Shown here one piece after another: positions 40,901 to 44,325 of a stretch of DNA of 64,000 nucleotides. Below the pieces are notes generated by a model. It worked only from the letters and a program-made list of their open reading frames with translations. It had not been told where the DNA came from and did no database searches. Numbering within the stretch: position 1 is the stretch's first letter; each line of letters starts with the position of its first letter. The position numbers and the translations under genes were made by a program. The DNA is taken from contig CM055837.1 in assembly GCA_029582265.1 (NCBI GenBank), positions 2,589,148 through 2,653,147 on the forward strand. Reading direction: 5' to 3'. The stretch is from Zoroaster sp. YZ-2022 (Eukaryota; Echinodermata; Asteroidea; Forcipulatida; Zoroasteridae).

Positions 40901-43900
40901 TTACCCATCGATTACTGCATGTTTAATAAGTCCTCCCTCATCTATTGTTCTGCTCCATTTCAATAAATTTTATTCAGAAAGAGGCAAAATCAAAATAGAT
41001 GACAACTTTGTGACTAAAAATATTTATATTCTTTGTTGATTTTATTCATAATATTTTAAATGTAAAATACAATTCTTTTTCTTTCTAAGGAAAATGTATA
41101 TTTAAAAAAAGGTTTAATCATGTATTCTGACTTCAAAGACTTGTTGTCAAAACAGAGTAATTGCAAAACAAAATTAATATATTTTCTTCTAATATCAAAG
41201 CATCTGCCCCAATGGGTAAAACTTGTAGCTTTGCATGGTGAAGAGGATAAGTAAGACTAATTGCGGTGACACCTTGTGAAATTCTCTATTGAGTAGTAAT
41301 TAGTTCTGAAAAGAACTGGAGGTTACAACTCGACGTATCAATCAGTATGCTCTGATCGTCTTCAGGAGAAATGAAACATGTCTTTTTTTCTCCACAACAG
41401 GACTACCCCAGACCCCTGCCTCAGAACTGGAGCATCCCCTGTTAGAGGCTGTCCTGTCGAATGAACCTCCTCCCCCACCCCCATCCAAAGAAATCCTCAG
41501 AACGGTGGACATCACTCCATATATTAGGTAAGCTGATACACACATATCGACAAGAGAGCAATGTAACATTGACCTCTTTGGGTGTACAGACAAAAATAAA
41601 TTTACTATACTTTGTTACATTTACATATCTATTGAGTATTGATTTGAACTTTTGAACACTTTGAACTTTACAAATTATTATTTTTTTTATAATAATTTTA
41701 AAATAAAAAAAGAGTAAGTTTTGCAGTAACACCATGTAACAATCTATTAAGAGTTGTAATAATTGTTGGTTCAGAGAAGAACCGGTGGTGAGATCTCATC
41801 ACCAGTTCTTCTCAGAACCAACAATTATTACAACTCTTAAGAGATTGCTACATGGTTCTAACCATAAACCTTGCGCCAAATCTTTTAAGAGTTGTAATAA
41901 GTCTTGATTCTGATGTTTCAAGCTGTTGTGTTGCTAGGGTTACATCAGTAGTGTTATAATTACAAAACACAATAACATTTTTTGCATAATTATTATATTA
42001 CAAAATTACCTTTTGGGTAAATGCATTCAATGAACCTTAAAATTTACAAAATAGAGCCCAGTTATGACAGTTTGGTTACCCATGGAGGTAGAAATTGGCC
42101 TAGTGTTTATCACATTTACTGATAAAATTATCAAATTTACATGTTTTGTCTGTCCAATAGGGAAAAATACAAAATCATTATTCTTCATTTTTTTTTACAT
42201 GTTGACACAATGATTATATGTATATGTGACCTGTCACCACAAAATGAGCTTAAAGTCGGACATTTAAACAATTGAGTTATTGGTATTTCTGGATTCTGTA
42301 GAACAAGAGCTTTCTAATGATATATAATACTTGGGGTTACAGCGATTTCCCCAGACCACCAGAGGGGGATTTGTGGCTTTGTTTCCGTCTTTGTTTCAAG
42401 TTGTTTGTCTGAACACGATAAAAGCTACTAACGAAATTGGCCTGAAATTGAGGTTTTTAATTGTCTGATCGAACTGAAAATTTGGAATTCGATATAAGGA
42501 GATTTACAAATTGCAAATATAATAATTTAAAAAAATTAGACCTCTCCGATTTTTCACTTTTCCCGCTGTACTGTGAAATGGTATAGTGCGACTTTACGCT
42601 CATTTCATTGTAACAGGTCACATATGTTTTCAACATGTTAAATTATTAGGTAAAACTTGTAGCTTTGCATGGTGAGGATGATAAGTAAGAATAATAGCGG
42701 TGACACCATGTGGAATCTCAATTGAGTAGTAATTAGTTCTGAAAAGAACTGGAGGTACAACTCTACGTTTCGATCAGTATGCTCTGATCGTCCTCAGGAG
42801 AATCTCCTGAGGACGATCAGAGCATACTGATCGAAACGTAGAGTTGTACCTCCAGTTCTTTTCAGAACTAATTACTACTCAATTGAGATTCCACATGGTG
42901 TCACCGCAATTAGTCTTACTTATGTTAAATTATTGTAAAGGATTTATTACTGCTGTACTATAAGGCCAAAAAGAAAAAGTTTCCGGTTTCTGGTCATAGG
43001 TTGGCTTCAAAATTGGCGCAGTGACGCATTTTTTTTTTGCCAACCAGTGAAAAAACGTGATACATGTATACACGGTTACTGGAACCAGACCAAATTTCCC
43101 ATATACAAAGTTTGGTGGCTAAGAGAGGGCTCACAATTTGGGCAAATGTGACCTGCTCTATCGAAATGAGGAATGCCCCCCCAACACATGTTTCCATGTA
43201 ATGGACTTACAAAGTTCACAAAACGTGCATGACTGCATTATTACATTATCAATTTATCACATCCTAACACAGAAATGAAATGAATCAAAAAATGAATGTT
43301 TGGCATCATCAGAAAGCCCATTAAATTCTCTTTAAGTTGATATCCATATCTCAAAATGTGACATTTGGGGGACATTCCTCATTTCGATGAAGCAGGTCAC
43401 AAATGTTCATACCCCTATGTGAAAAAGTCATTTAATACACAGTACAGCAGAATTCCAATCAATCCAGCAATTTTGGCTGCAATTGGACATCGTTTCATTG
43501 AAGAAAAAAAAGAAAACTAAAATTGTCTGAGGCGATGCGCGCGGAGACCAGAAACCAGAGATTTATTTTTTGGCCTAATGTATTTATTGTTGTCGGAATG
43601 AAAATAAGTGTTTCTATCAATCAATCCCCTTCCTAGACCTGTTGACTTCACCGGTGAACCGCGTCTCAAGGATGAGGTTGAGATAGAGAGACAGATGCGG
43701 GTGAAGCAAGAGGAGATACGTAGGTACAAGACGTTCCGTGAGTCCGTCATGGAGTCAAGGGAAGAGGATAAGAAGTACAGAAACCAGACCAAGGAGAGAC
43801 AGCTTCAACAGTGCATTGAACTTCAGGTGAGTCATCATCATCTGAAAAGAAAGAGTGTACAAAATAACAATAGCTTCTATTGTAATATGTTTGTTTTGTC

Positions 43901-44325
43901 TTGAAAAAATTTTCAGTCTAGGAAAATTCTAGAAGATTTTTCAATTTTTTTCCACTTTTTTTCACATGGTGTCACTGCAAACAGTTTTTACTTATCCTTT
44001 TTCAAGAAGATTTTTTGCTGAAATTCATGTTTTTGCTTAGTAGTCTCATGAAATTTGCCCCTGAACTAATGATCCCACATTATTCTCACCTCAATAGACT
44101 GCCCTCGACGAGAGAAGAACCATGATCAATGAGCCCCGTGAAGCCTTCCGCCAGAAGTTCCTTGAAGCAGAGAAGAAGCGTCTTGAGGAGATTGCAGCGG
44201 CCGAGGCAGCCATGAAGGCTGAGCAGGAGAGGAAGAGATCGCCGTCACCGAAGGGACGCAAGAGTCCAAAAGGAAAGAAGAGTGCGAATAAGAAAGGAAA
44301 GAGTGCAAAAGGAAAGAAAAAGTAA
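119..44325 (+). CDS. ADGB: Androglobin (3' part of gene, ~29 exons)
   Basis: Androglobin is a chimeric globin of ciliated and male germ cells: calpain-like N-terminus, circularly permuted globin interrupted by a calmodulin-binding IQ motif, and a long C-terminus. Exons read by splice sites and phase: 119-250, 987-1125, 1853-2042, 3715-3778, 10750-10869, 13521-13554, 14117-14287, 14999-15261, 17005-17169, 17675-17819, 18952-18978, 20309-20347, 21283-21310, 21733-21827, 21987-22080, 22371-22505, 22860-23013, 23379-23566, 24808-25013, 25267-25361, 25505-25564, 25768-25879, 27998-28075 (or 28105), 34435-34512 (tentative), 39426-39634, 40629-40818, 41401-41527, 43637-43826, 44098-44325. They sum to 3756 nt, exactly 1252 codons with the stop, and every junction keeps frame. 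From memory human ADGB is about 1670 residues, so roughly 400 N-terminal residues, including the protease-like domain, are upstream. The family call rests on the LH-C-P heme region, the IQ-like exon and recognisable flanking blocks (DFCKCF, IFHKP, VDNLE). I am confident of the family; individual weak exons are less sure. Confidence 0.9.
251..986. other. ADGB intron with hairpin-element fragment
   Basis: Positions 411-520 match the family seen complete at 25969-26328 (CACTATGAATA...ACCCTG, AACACCATGAAA, CTTGGGATTCCTT). The phrase GACTGTTTTGACTGTTTTGA at 370-390 is a short tandem repeat. Nothing else recognisable. Confidence 0.5.
1339..1645. mobile_element. MITE family with CCGGAAGAAGGTCGTAAG termini, copy 1
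   Basis: Imperfect terminal inverted repeats (GTGTGCCCGGAAGAAGG ... CCTTCTTCCGGGCA). The internal AGACATGTTTTTCATTCC...GCGGAATTTAACTTTCC recurs at 54748-55083. No coding capacity. A short relative with GTGTGCCTGGAAGGAC occurs near 11730-11800. Confidence 0.7.
2258..2645 (+). mobile_element. tRNA-derived SINE (diverged)
   Basis: Shares CCATGGTCGAGCAGTTTAGTG, CTTGAGCAAGACGCTGTACC, GCTTCTCTCCACCCAGGGG, TATACTCCCCAGGGAGCTGA and a 3' GCGCTGTATAAG...(ATT)n tail with the other copies. The B box has lost its GTTCGA core (GGTTTGTTTCC). An additional GTTCAGGGGCTTTGTCCTCT fragment follows at 2670, as in the 58-bp array at 23.8 kb. Confidence 0.75.
2777..3044 (+). repeat. 55-bp tandem repeat, five copies
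   Basis: AGTATGATGC starts at 2801, 2856, 2911, 2966 and 3021, an exact 55-bp period. Each unit contains ATACAGTGTG twice. Copies are almost identical, so recent expansion. Confidence 0.95.
3050..3674. mobile_element. Inverted-repeat transposon fragment carrying a THAP-domain start
   Basis: Termini AAAGGGGGACTGACGTGG and GATGTCAGTCCCCCTTTAAA are inverted. On the minus strand an ATG at 3369 begins MPGRCVSAGCSNTTKDGVSL followed by HLFPSDP, the N-terminus of a THAP zinc finger (C-x4-C, then the LHLFP strand). The frame stops at 3265. P-element-like and some other DNA transposases start with THAP, so this is an internally deleted copy keeping the first coding piece. Confidence 0.65.
4865..5116. 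mobile_element. MITE with AACCAGTTCGCGTCGG termini, copy 1
   Basis: Terminal inverted repeats AACCAGTTCGCGTCGG and GACGCGAACTGGTTAA. Interior GGGCCCCTGTGGCGGGTTTC, GGAAGCTTCCA, CGAGCATG and ACGCTCTCCGATCC recurs at 8.2 and 55.9 kb. Notably GC-rich against its surroundings. Non-coding. Confidence 0.85.
6150..6325. mobile_element. Hairpin MITE with ATAGACCTTATGCA termini, diverged copy
   Basis: ATAGACCTTATGCACATGAC and GACGTCAATGCATAAGGTCT are inverted ends. The centre differs from the two copies at 7.4 and 9.1 kb. TGACGTCA palindromes lie near both ends. Confidence 0.75.
6484..6902. mobile_element. Long inverted-repeat element
   Basis: GGGCAAATCTATGGTTACTC on the right is the complement of GGGCAATTCCATGGTTATTC on the left. 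Further pairs are GTCGCATTATACCCAG/CTGGGGATAATGCAAC and CTTACTCAGCACAAAATAA/its complement. The centre contains a second hairpin (CTATATAAGAGAAAAAGC / CTTCTCTTATATAG). Single copy in this window. Confidence 0.8.
6989..7262. mobile_element. MITE with TACTACTCAAAACAATTTAGGGAACACC termini, copy 1
   Basis: Inverted ends TACTACTCAAAATAATTTAG and CTAAATTGTTTTGAGTAGTA, flanked by TA. The end sequence and TA target are typical of Tc1/mariner-related elements (inference). Near-identical copies are at 46.9 and 54.4 kb. Confidence 0.85.
7443..7620. mobile_element. Hairpin MITE with ATAGACCTTATGCA termini
   Basis: Nearly the whole element is one inverted repeat: GGTCGCCCTCTATCAGAGGC, AGAAGGTCACTCATTGGTTC and TGTATGC, then their complements, around GCGTATACGC. 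The 3' terminus is decayed (GCATCAGGTTTATTG). Confidence 0.85.
7899..8098. mobile_element. Penelope-like terminal fragments in opposed orientation
   Basis: GCGGTGACACCATGTGGAAT ... AACTCGACGTTTCGATCAG and TGCTCTGATCGTC are followed at 8008 by the complement of the first part (CACATGGTGTCACCGCAATT). The same block recurs at 12733, 14650, 24299, 41212 and 42645. The phrase with GAAACGTCGAGTTGTA on the minus strand is typical of Penelope-like element ends with hammerhead-like cores. ACAGGCTTTCT flanks both sides (7898, 8087), a possible target duplication or part of the repeat. Confidence 0.6.
8213..8464. mobile_element. MITE with AACCAGTTCG termini, copy 2
   Basis: Same element in reverse orientation (TTAACCAGTTCGTGTCGGAG ... 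GATGCGAACAGGTTAA). TTAA at both ends may be the duplicated target. Confidence 0.85.
8640..8864. mobile_element. MITE with TTAAAGGGACAGT...CGATCA termini, copy 1 of 7
   Basis: Ends TTTAAAGGGACAGTTTCATC and GATGATGCTGTCCCTTTAA are inverted, with interior CAGGGCATGGAATCGGTGTC, GACTGAAAATTACTGGCTC and CAACAGT. TTAA is at both ends, consistent with piggyBac-like target choice (inference). Confidence 0.88.
9118..9316. mobile_element. Hairpin MITE with ATAGACCTTATGCA termini, best copy
   Basis: Both ends intact (ATAGACCTTATGCATA / TATGCATAAGGTCTAT). Arms of about 80 bases would fold into a long hairpin closed by GCGTGCGTATACGCACAGC. Confidence 0.9.
9436..9903. mobile_element. Element with telomere-like ends (TTAACCCTAAC)
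   Basis: Starts CTTAACCCTAACTCCCAAGG and ends AGGATTTTGGAGGATTTGGG then AAGGTTATGGTTAAGG. The block CCCATTTGCTTACACATAACC is repeated about three times (9460-9570). A short copy is at 29936-30077. Confidence 0.65.
10750..15261 (+). CDS. ADGB: ADGB exons 5-8: pre-globin beta-rich region
   Basis: Exon 10750-10869 is Ser/Pro-rich (GVQQTGSKKS...), exon 13521-13554 is only 34 nt, exon 14117-14287 gives VDNLEYSEIIVNFSSLSRWF, and exon 14999-15261 gives an 88-residue block with PNVSGLLVAEPYSWKS and LPPGRHVLRF. The last two are the conserved beta-strand-rich segment just before the globin, which I infer resembles the C2-like domain III of calpains. Donor GTATCC at 13555 is weak, but it is supported by the reading HYF-FVDNLE, which restores the conserved Phe-Val-Asp-Asn-Leu-Glu. 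Phases 0, 1, 1, 0 all match. The preceding intron (3779-10749) is nearly 7 kb and filled with small transposons. Confidence 0.87.
10870..13520. other. ADGB intron, mixed repeats
   Basis: Contains the telomere-end element at 12298-12566 and a Penelope-like fragment at 12733. C-rich and G-rich runs (12063-12100, 13200-13210, 13315-13330) form a possible inverted pair, with TATACGGCATAGTGCACCCC near 13185 and GGCACTCTGTCGCATATCGA near 13330. No exon-like frame was recognised. Confidence 0.4.
12298..12566. mobile_element. Element with TTAACCCTAACCCCCTAGG termini, single-unit copy
   Basis: TTTAACCCTAACCCCCTAGG, TATTCTGGCTAGGAACCTTC and CTGAATCCTCCAAAATCC at one end; GGAGGATTTTGGAGGATATA and GGGTGATTAGGGTTAA at the other. 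The interior ATGCACCATGCATTTTCGTT is common to 20.8 and 38.4 kb. Confidence 0.8.
14317..14636. mobile_element. Element with AACCCTCCTA...TAGGAGGGTT ends
   Basis: GAACCCTCCTATGGTTTGAC ... GTACATAGGAGGGTTAA. The interior consists of many CCTTTCAAAACC and GGTTTTGAAAGG phrases, so it is internally repetitive and self-complementary. A relative is at 27029-27403. Confidence 0.65.
14644..14765. mobile_element. Decayed Penelope-like terminal fragment
   Basis: CTGTTTGCAGTGACACCATG, GGTTCTGAAAAGAACCGATT, ACAACTCAACGTTTCAATCG and GATCATCTTTAGGAGAA follow the order of the other copies with many substitutions. A shorter piece (GTAGTAATTAGTTCTGAAAA) lies at 12734-12780. Confidence 0.55.
15480..16530 (+). 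repeat. ~103-bp tandem array with poly-T tracts, about 10 copies
   Basis: AACAGGTTGTACCTTCCCTT recurs at 15535, 15639, 15741 and so on every 102-104 bases. Each unit has TTAGTTTTTTAATGTAAGTA, a poly-T run of variable length (7-22), and ATGCTATCATTGTATATTG. In ADGB between exons 8 and 9. Confidence 0.95.
16539..16883 (+). mobile_element. tRNA-derived SINE with A and B boxes
   Basis: The 5' end resembles a class II tRNA: A box TGGCCGAGCGG (about 16547-16557) and B box GGTTCGAAT (16602-16610). The body has CTTGAGCAAGACACTTAATC, CTCTCCACCCAGGGG and CTCCCCAGGGAGCTGA, and the 3' end GCGCTATATAAATCC runs into (ATT)n. The pol III boxes are intact, so this copy could be young. It inserted right after the T-rich tandem array. 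Confidence 0.85.
17005..17819 (+). CDS. ADGB: ADGB exons 9-10: globin helices C-H
   Basis: Two exons, 17005-17169 (55 codons) and 17675-17819, encode the first half of the permuted globin. FVDHATQLMKAIGNVVQQID fits helix E. DLHCPVKKDRI carries the Leu-His pair typical of helix F, so that His should be the proximal F8 heme ligand. VFGEALYLTLRKAFGENFTP and ITYAWKVFTLDV fit helices G and H, including the Trp-Lys near the end of H. In ordinary globins helices A and B come first; here they are encoded later (21987-22505), the androglobin signature. By eye the His of DHATQ falls at distal position E7. The intron between the exons contains a SINE tail at 17518-17650. Confidence 0.92.
17518..17650 (+). 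mobile_element. SINE 3' fragment
   Basis: GGGGCTGTATACTCCTCAGG...GCGCCTTG...CTATAAATCCAGTTATTATT is the 3' part of the same SINE, truncated at its 5' side. Confidence 0.65.
18246..21310 (+). CDS. ADGB: ADGB microexon-encoded linker between globin halves
   Basis: The linker between helix H and the IQ segment is assembled from very small exons: 18952-18978 (27 nt), 20309-20347 (39 nt) and 21283-21310 (28 nt). The first two are phase 1-1, so each can be skipped without a frame shift. A further candidate of 33 nt at 18246-18278 (acceptor ATTTCAG, donor GTATAT) is also phase 1-1 and is not counted in the main model. Sequences such as TGASRKSAKLKK are basic and probably flexible; EVPELWQNR in the last one leads into the IQ exon. 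Each has consensus AG and GT (GTACTA, GTAAGT, GTACAT). Short exons can arise by chance, so each alone is moderate evidence. Confidence 0.6.
19187..19554 (+). mobile_element. tRNA-derived SINE
   Basis: GCCATGGTCGAGCAGTTTAG, GGGTTCGAATCCCAACCGCG (B box intact) and the body and (TTA)n tail of the 16.5-kb copy. It lies inside ADGB between exons 18952 and 20309. Confidence 0.85.
20388..21034. mobile_element. Same element with internal 42-bp array
   Basis: The left end (TTAACCCTAACCCCCTATAG, GTATTCTGGCTAGGAACCTT) is repeated about nine times at 42 bp over 20388-20790. Then comes the single interior and the right end GGATTTGGGGTGGTTAGGGT. Confidence 0.85.
21733..21827 (+). CDS. ADGB: ADGB IQ-motif exon
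   Basis: Encodes EPSVEETESV followed by TIIAKHWRRFVIQKIRAS. The second part is an amphipathic basic helix with spacing like the IQ consensus (IQxxxRGxxxR/K), although the canonical Gln is replaced (AK in place of IQ) and RG is RF. In vertebrate androglobin this segment lies between globin helices H and A and binds calmodulin; the position here is the same. Acceptor GTACACAG and donor GTAAGC are clear. Whether this diverged motif still binds calmodulin cannot be told from sequence. Confidence 0.85.
21987..22505 (+). CDS. ADGB: ADGB exons 15-16: globin helices A-B and following strand
   Basis: Exon 21987-22080 encodes ENLQAKEQLLKVWTTLEANL and exon 22371-22505 continues with HLFRTMFKIDSDMMPDFPFY. 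The Val-Trp of the first helix and the Phe-Pro-rich end match globin helices A and B, displaced to the C-terminal side of helices C-H. The remainder (WNRISYVDFQGTYQEQPVHT) starts the conserved post-globin beta region. Both introns are phase 2 and both donors are GTAAGG/GTAGGT. Confidence 0.9.
22519..22816 (+). pseudogene. Decayed tandem copies of ADGB exon 17
   Basis: The intron before exon 22860-23013 holds at least two degenerate copies of that exon. Copy A (22600-22676) keeps TTCATCCCAACTTGCATACT and CAAGTTATCAATAAT, like the exon's ATCCATCCCAACCTGCATGC and CGAGTTATCGATAAT. Copy B (22720-22815) keeps TTTTTGTGCTGGAACCAATA and TTGTTCCCAAATTCTTC, like CTTTGTGCAAGAACCAATG and CGTACCCAAACTCTAC. 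Flanking ATCAATTATAT/GATTTTA motifs also repeat at 22556, 22675 and 22820. The acceptor of copy B is GCAATG rather than GCAGGG, and frames are broken. Confidence 0.8.
22860..25879 (+). CDS. ADGB: ADGB exons 17-22: post-globin beta domain and Ser/Arg linker
   Basis: Exons 22860-23013, 23379-23566 and 24808-25013 encode a beta-rich region: FFVQEPMLVVPKLYVSIP, RGYTFVAEARTTDLPLPGG, DYYIPNKDNIIMRYTVKPQ and KPDVYIGLQVLDHEEELAST. I infer a second calpain domain III-like or C2-like fold, as often suggested by such Trp/Tyr-rich strands. Exons 25267-25361 and 25505-25564 are a Ser/Arg/Gly-rich linker. The donor of the latter, GTTGGT, is weak. Exon 25768-25879 returns to order (HKYIIQATVLRKSWPLSESS). 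The intron before exon 22860 contains decayed duplicates of that exon. Confidence 0.88.
23640..24280 (+). repeat. ~58-bp tandem array inside a GATTTCTCAGGATTTT element
   Basis: CACAGGAGGTTCAGGGGGCT, TTGTCCTGTAGACCAAAGGG and AGACCCAGGCCCGCTACC recur about seven times every 58-61 bases. The flanks GGCCTGTGATTTCTCAGGAT (23650) and ATTTTTCAGGATTTTT (24245) also occur at 2110-2160, where the unit is present once. Confidence 0.88.
24285..24448. mobile_element. Penelope-like terminal fragment
   Basis: GTAAAACTTGTAGCTTTGCA, then GCGGTGACACCATGTGGAAT, TCTGAAAAGAACTGGGGGTA and ACTCGACGTTTCGATCAGTA. The end CTCTGATCGTC is duplicated (CTCTGATCGTCCTCTGATCG). Confidence 0.65.
25969..26328. mobile_element. 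Hairpin MITE with CACTATGAATAACTTTACCC termini
   Basis: CACTATGAATAACTTTACCC and GGGTAAAGTTATTCATAGTG are perfect inverted ends. The interior contains repeated GCCATGAAA and AAATGCCCTGAAA phrases. Confidence 0.88.
26339..26562. mobile_element. MITE TTAAAGGGACA family, copy 2
   Basis: TTAAAGGGACATTATCGTCA ... TGACGATGCTGCCCCTTTAA; same interior in reverse. In the ADGB intron after exon 25768-25879. Confidence 0.88.
27029..27403. mobile_element. Relative with TTAACCCTCCTG...TAGGAGGGTTAA ends
   Basis: Interior made of ACCATTTGAAACCATTCAAA-like phrases and AACAAGGTTTTGTATTAGCTG twice. Non-coding despite open frames. Confidence 0.62.
27478..27853. mobile_element. MITE with GGCCAAAAA...CCAGAAACC termini, copy 1
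   Basis: Inner blocks CCACAATTGCTGGATCGTTT, GGAATTCTACCATGC, ATAGGGGTATGAACGTTTGC, CCGCATTGATTTTGAAGCCG and ATGACCAGAAACCAGA recur at 30.5, 43.0 and 47.6 kb. Ends decayed here. Confidence 0.72.
27998..28113 (+). CDS. ADGB: ADGB exon 23, with alternative ends including a stop
   Basis: After the acceptor CACACCCAG the frame encodes NPTRMPPTAYVKEYKTLDDA and then MELDG. Three ends are possible: a weak GT donor at 28076 (GACG|GTTATG), a GC donor at 28106 (AGAG|GCAAAT), or read-through to a TAA at 28111. Both donors leave phase 1, which fits the next exon. Read-through would end the protein in RGKRGK, dropping the coiled C-terminus. The exon itself looks real: strong codon pattern and correct phase on entry. 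Confidence 0.6.
28371..28978. mobile_element. Outer MITE interrupted by an inner MITE
   Basis: Outer ends TCACATAAAATTTGTACCAC and GGTACAAATTTTATGTGATG are inverted, followed inward by AAATTCTACC / GGTAGAAATTT. The inner element occupies about 28470-28925. Confidence 0.72.
28470..28925. mobile_element. Inner MITE with CATAGCTGCCAAC termini
   Basis: ACATAGCTGCCAACTATTAC and AAATGTTGGCAGCTATGC. The left part repeats ATTACGAATTTT several times. Confidence 0.72.
29936..30077. mobile_element. Short element with telomere-like ends
   Basis: AAACCCTAACTCCCGAGGCC ... TTTGGGAAGGTTAGGGTTAA, with the interior TACATGACATG shared with 9.6 kb. Confidence 0.7.
30478..30797. mobile_element. MITE GGCCAAAAA family, copy 2
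   Basis: GGGCCACTGAGTAGGCCAAA / TTACTGGTCTTCGCG at one end and TGACCAGAAACCGGAGACTT GGCC at the other, with the shared interior. Confidence 0.75.
31330..34375. repeat. 153-bp tandem array, about 20 copies
   Basis: AGTCTGCAACCTGTAGGAGA recurs at 31512, 31665, 31818, 31971 and on, a 153-bp period with occasional 149- or 161-bp units from (ATAC)n length change near CCATACATACATATATGC. Units are more than 95 per cent alike by eye. Because 153 is divisible by three, open frames appear on both strands; they have no sign of being genes. Confidence 0.96.
34435..34512 (+). CDS. ADGB: Possible ADGB exon 24
   Basis: Following GGTGCAG, the phase-compatible frame encodes RRDTSSPRLIRLESETKEEY then KERKK, ending at a candidate GC donor (AAAG|GCAAAT). 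Entry and exit are both phase 1, so inclusion or omission keeps the frame with the next exon at 39426. The charged helical content resembles the later ADGB C-terminus. The acceptor has a poor pyrimidine tract and the donor is GC, so this is tentative. It sits directly after the 153-bp tandem array. Confidence 0.42.
37332..37634. mobile_element. MITE TTAAAGGGACA family, copy 3, with G-rich insertion
   Basis: Ends are intact. Between 37400 and 37555 there are runs of seven to ten G, CTTTT repeats and GGGGCAC phrases that replace the normal interior, probably an insertion or slippage product. Confidence 0.8.
37882..38105. mobile_element. MITE TTAAAGGGACA family, copy 4
   Basis: TTAAAGGGACACTATCGTCA ... 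GACGATACTATCCCTTTAA, full interior. It is 250 bases from copy 3. Confidence 0.88.
38237..38797. mobile_element. Same element, reverse orientation, with internal 42-bp array
   Basis: Starts CTTAACCCTAACCATCCCAT. The array CAGGAAGGTTCCTAGCCAGA, ATACCTATAGGGGGTTAGGG is repeated about nine times at 40-42 bp to 38797. The same end expanded independently or was inherited in the 20.4-kb copy. Confidence 0.85.
38794..38998. mobile_element. MITE TTAAAGGGACA family, copy 5, diverged
   Basis: TTAAAGAGGCAAGATCAACA ... ACAATACTGTCTATTTAATA. The left end fuses with the last unit of the 42-bp array. Confidence 0.72.
39426..44325 (+). CDS. ADGB: ADGB exons 25-29: charged C-terminus to stop codon
   Basis: Exon 39426-39634 is Lys/Asp-rich and ends NWTLRVVLDQTPT. 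Exon 40629-40818 is Glu/Lys-rich, strongly helical (RQDEIRAMKQAWEAAEPGRA). Exon 41401-41527 has a poly-Pro stretch and ends VDITPYIR. Exon 43637-43826 gives EVEIERQMRVKQEEIRRYKT and exon 44098-44325 gives EAFRQKFLEAEKKRLEEIAA, then a basic tail of KSPKGKKS-type repeats and TAA at 44323-44325. The TPYIR/EEIRRYKTFRE pattern matches the conserved end of animal androglobins. Coiled-coil formation is likely from the heptad-like charge pattern. All donors and acceptors are GT-AG. Confidence 0.88.
39966..40521. mobile_element. MITE TTAAAGGGACA family, copy 6, split by SINE
   Basis: TTAAAGGGACAGTATTGTCA ... ATGATACTGTCCCTTTAA. The interior is interrupted at GCTGCATA by the reverse SINE at 40085-40413 and resumes with AATGAGCTAGTATATTTCCG. 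Confidence 0.85.
40085..40413 (-). mobile_element. tRNA-derived SINE inserted in a MITE
   Basis: Reverse orientation: GGGATTCGAACCCACATTCT (B box), TGTCTTGCTCAAGGACAC, CTCCTGGGTGGAGAGAAGC, CTCCCTGGGGAGTATACAGC. Its 3' end differs (ACGAAGTATCACAGCGCTGT). It splits the MITE spanning 39967-40521, giving a relative age: MITE first, SINE second. Confidence 0.83.
41212..41372. mobile_element. Penelope-like terminal fragment next to ADGB exon 27
   Basis: Same block as at 24.3 kb. The minus strand reads CTCCTGAAGACGATCAG...CTGATTGATACG, a hammerhead-like core in which GAAAC is mutated to GATAC. It ends about 30 bases before the exon 27 acceptor, so that acceptor lies right beside the insertion. Confidence 0.65.
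41722..41858. mobile_element. Palindromic relative of the Penelope-like fragments
   Basis: ACACCATGTAACAATCTATT and AAGAGTTGTAATAATTGTTG, GTTCAGAGAAGAACC, then the complement after GATCTCATC. This variant is the closest match to the 76-bp satellite unit at 60.5-64 kb. A half copy is at 25683-25735. Confidence 0.65.
42228..42628. mobile_element. MITE with TATGTGACCTGT termini
   Basis: ATATGTGACCTGTCACCACA, AAATGAGCTTAAAGTCGG and, inverted, GACTTTACGCTCATTTCATT, GTAACAGGTCACATATG. The ends resemble those of the nested element at 43144-43406. Confidence 0.85.
42645..42930. mobile_element. Head-to-head inverted pair of Penelope-like ends
   Basis: Two nearly identical arms of about 140 bases meet at 42801-42806. 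The right arm reads CTCCTGAGGACGATCAGAGC then ATACTGATCGAAACGTAGAG; the left arm is its complement. Arms differ at few bases (AATAATAGCGG against AATTGCGG). Confidence 0.75.
42962..43576. mobile_element. MITE GGCCAAAAA family, copy 3, containing another element
   Basis: AAGGCCAAAAAGAAAAAGTT ... AGATTTATTTTTTGGCCTAA. The interior is split at 43144-43406 by a MITE with GTGACCTGCTYYATCGAAAT ends. Confidence 0.78.
43144..43406. mobile_element. Nested MITE with AAATGTGACCTGCT termini
   Basis: AAATGTGACCTGCTCTATCG, AAATGAGGAATGCCCCCC and the inverted GGACATTCCTCATTTCGATG, AAGCAGGTCACAAATG. Confidence 0.85.
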
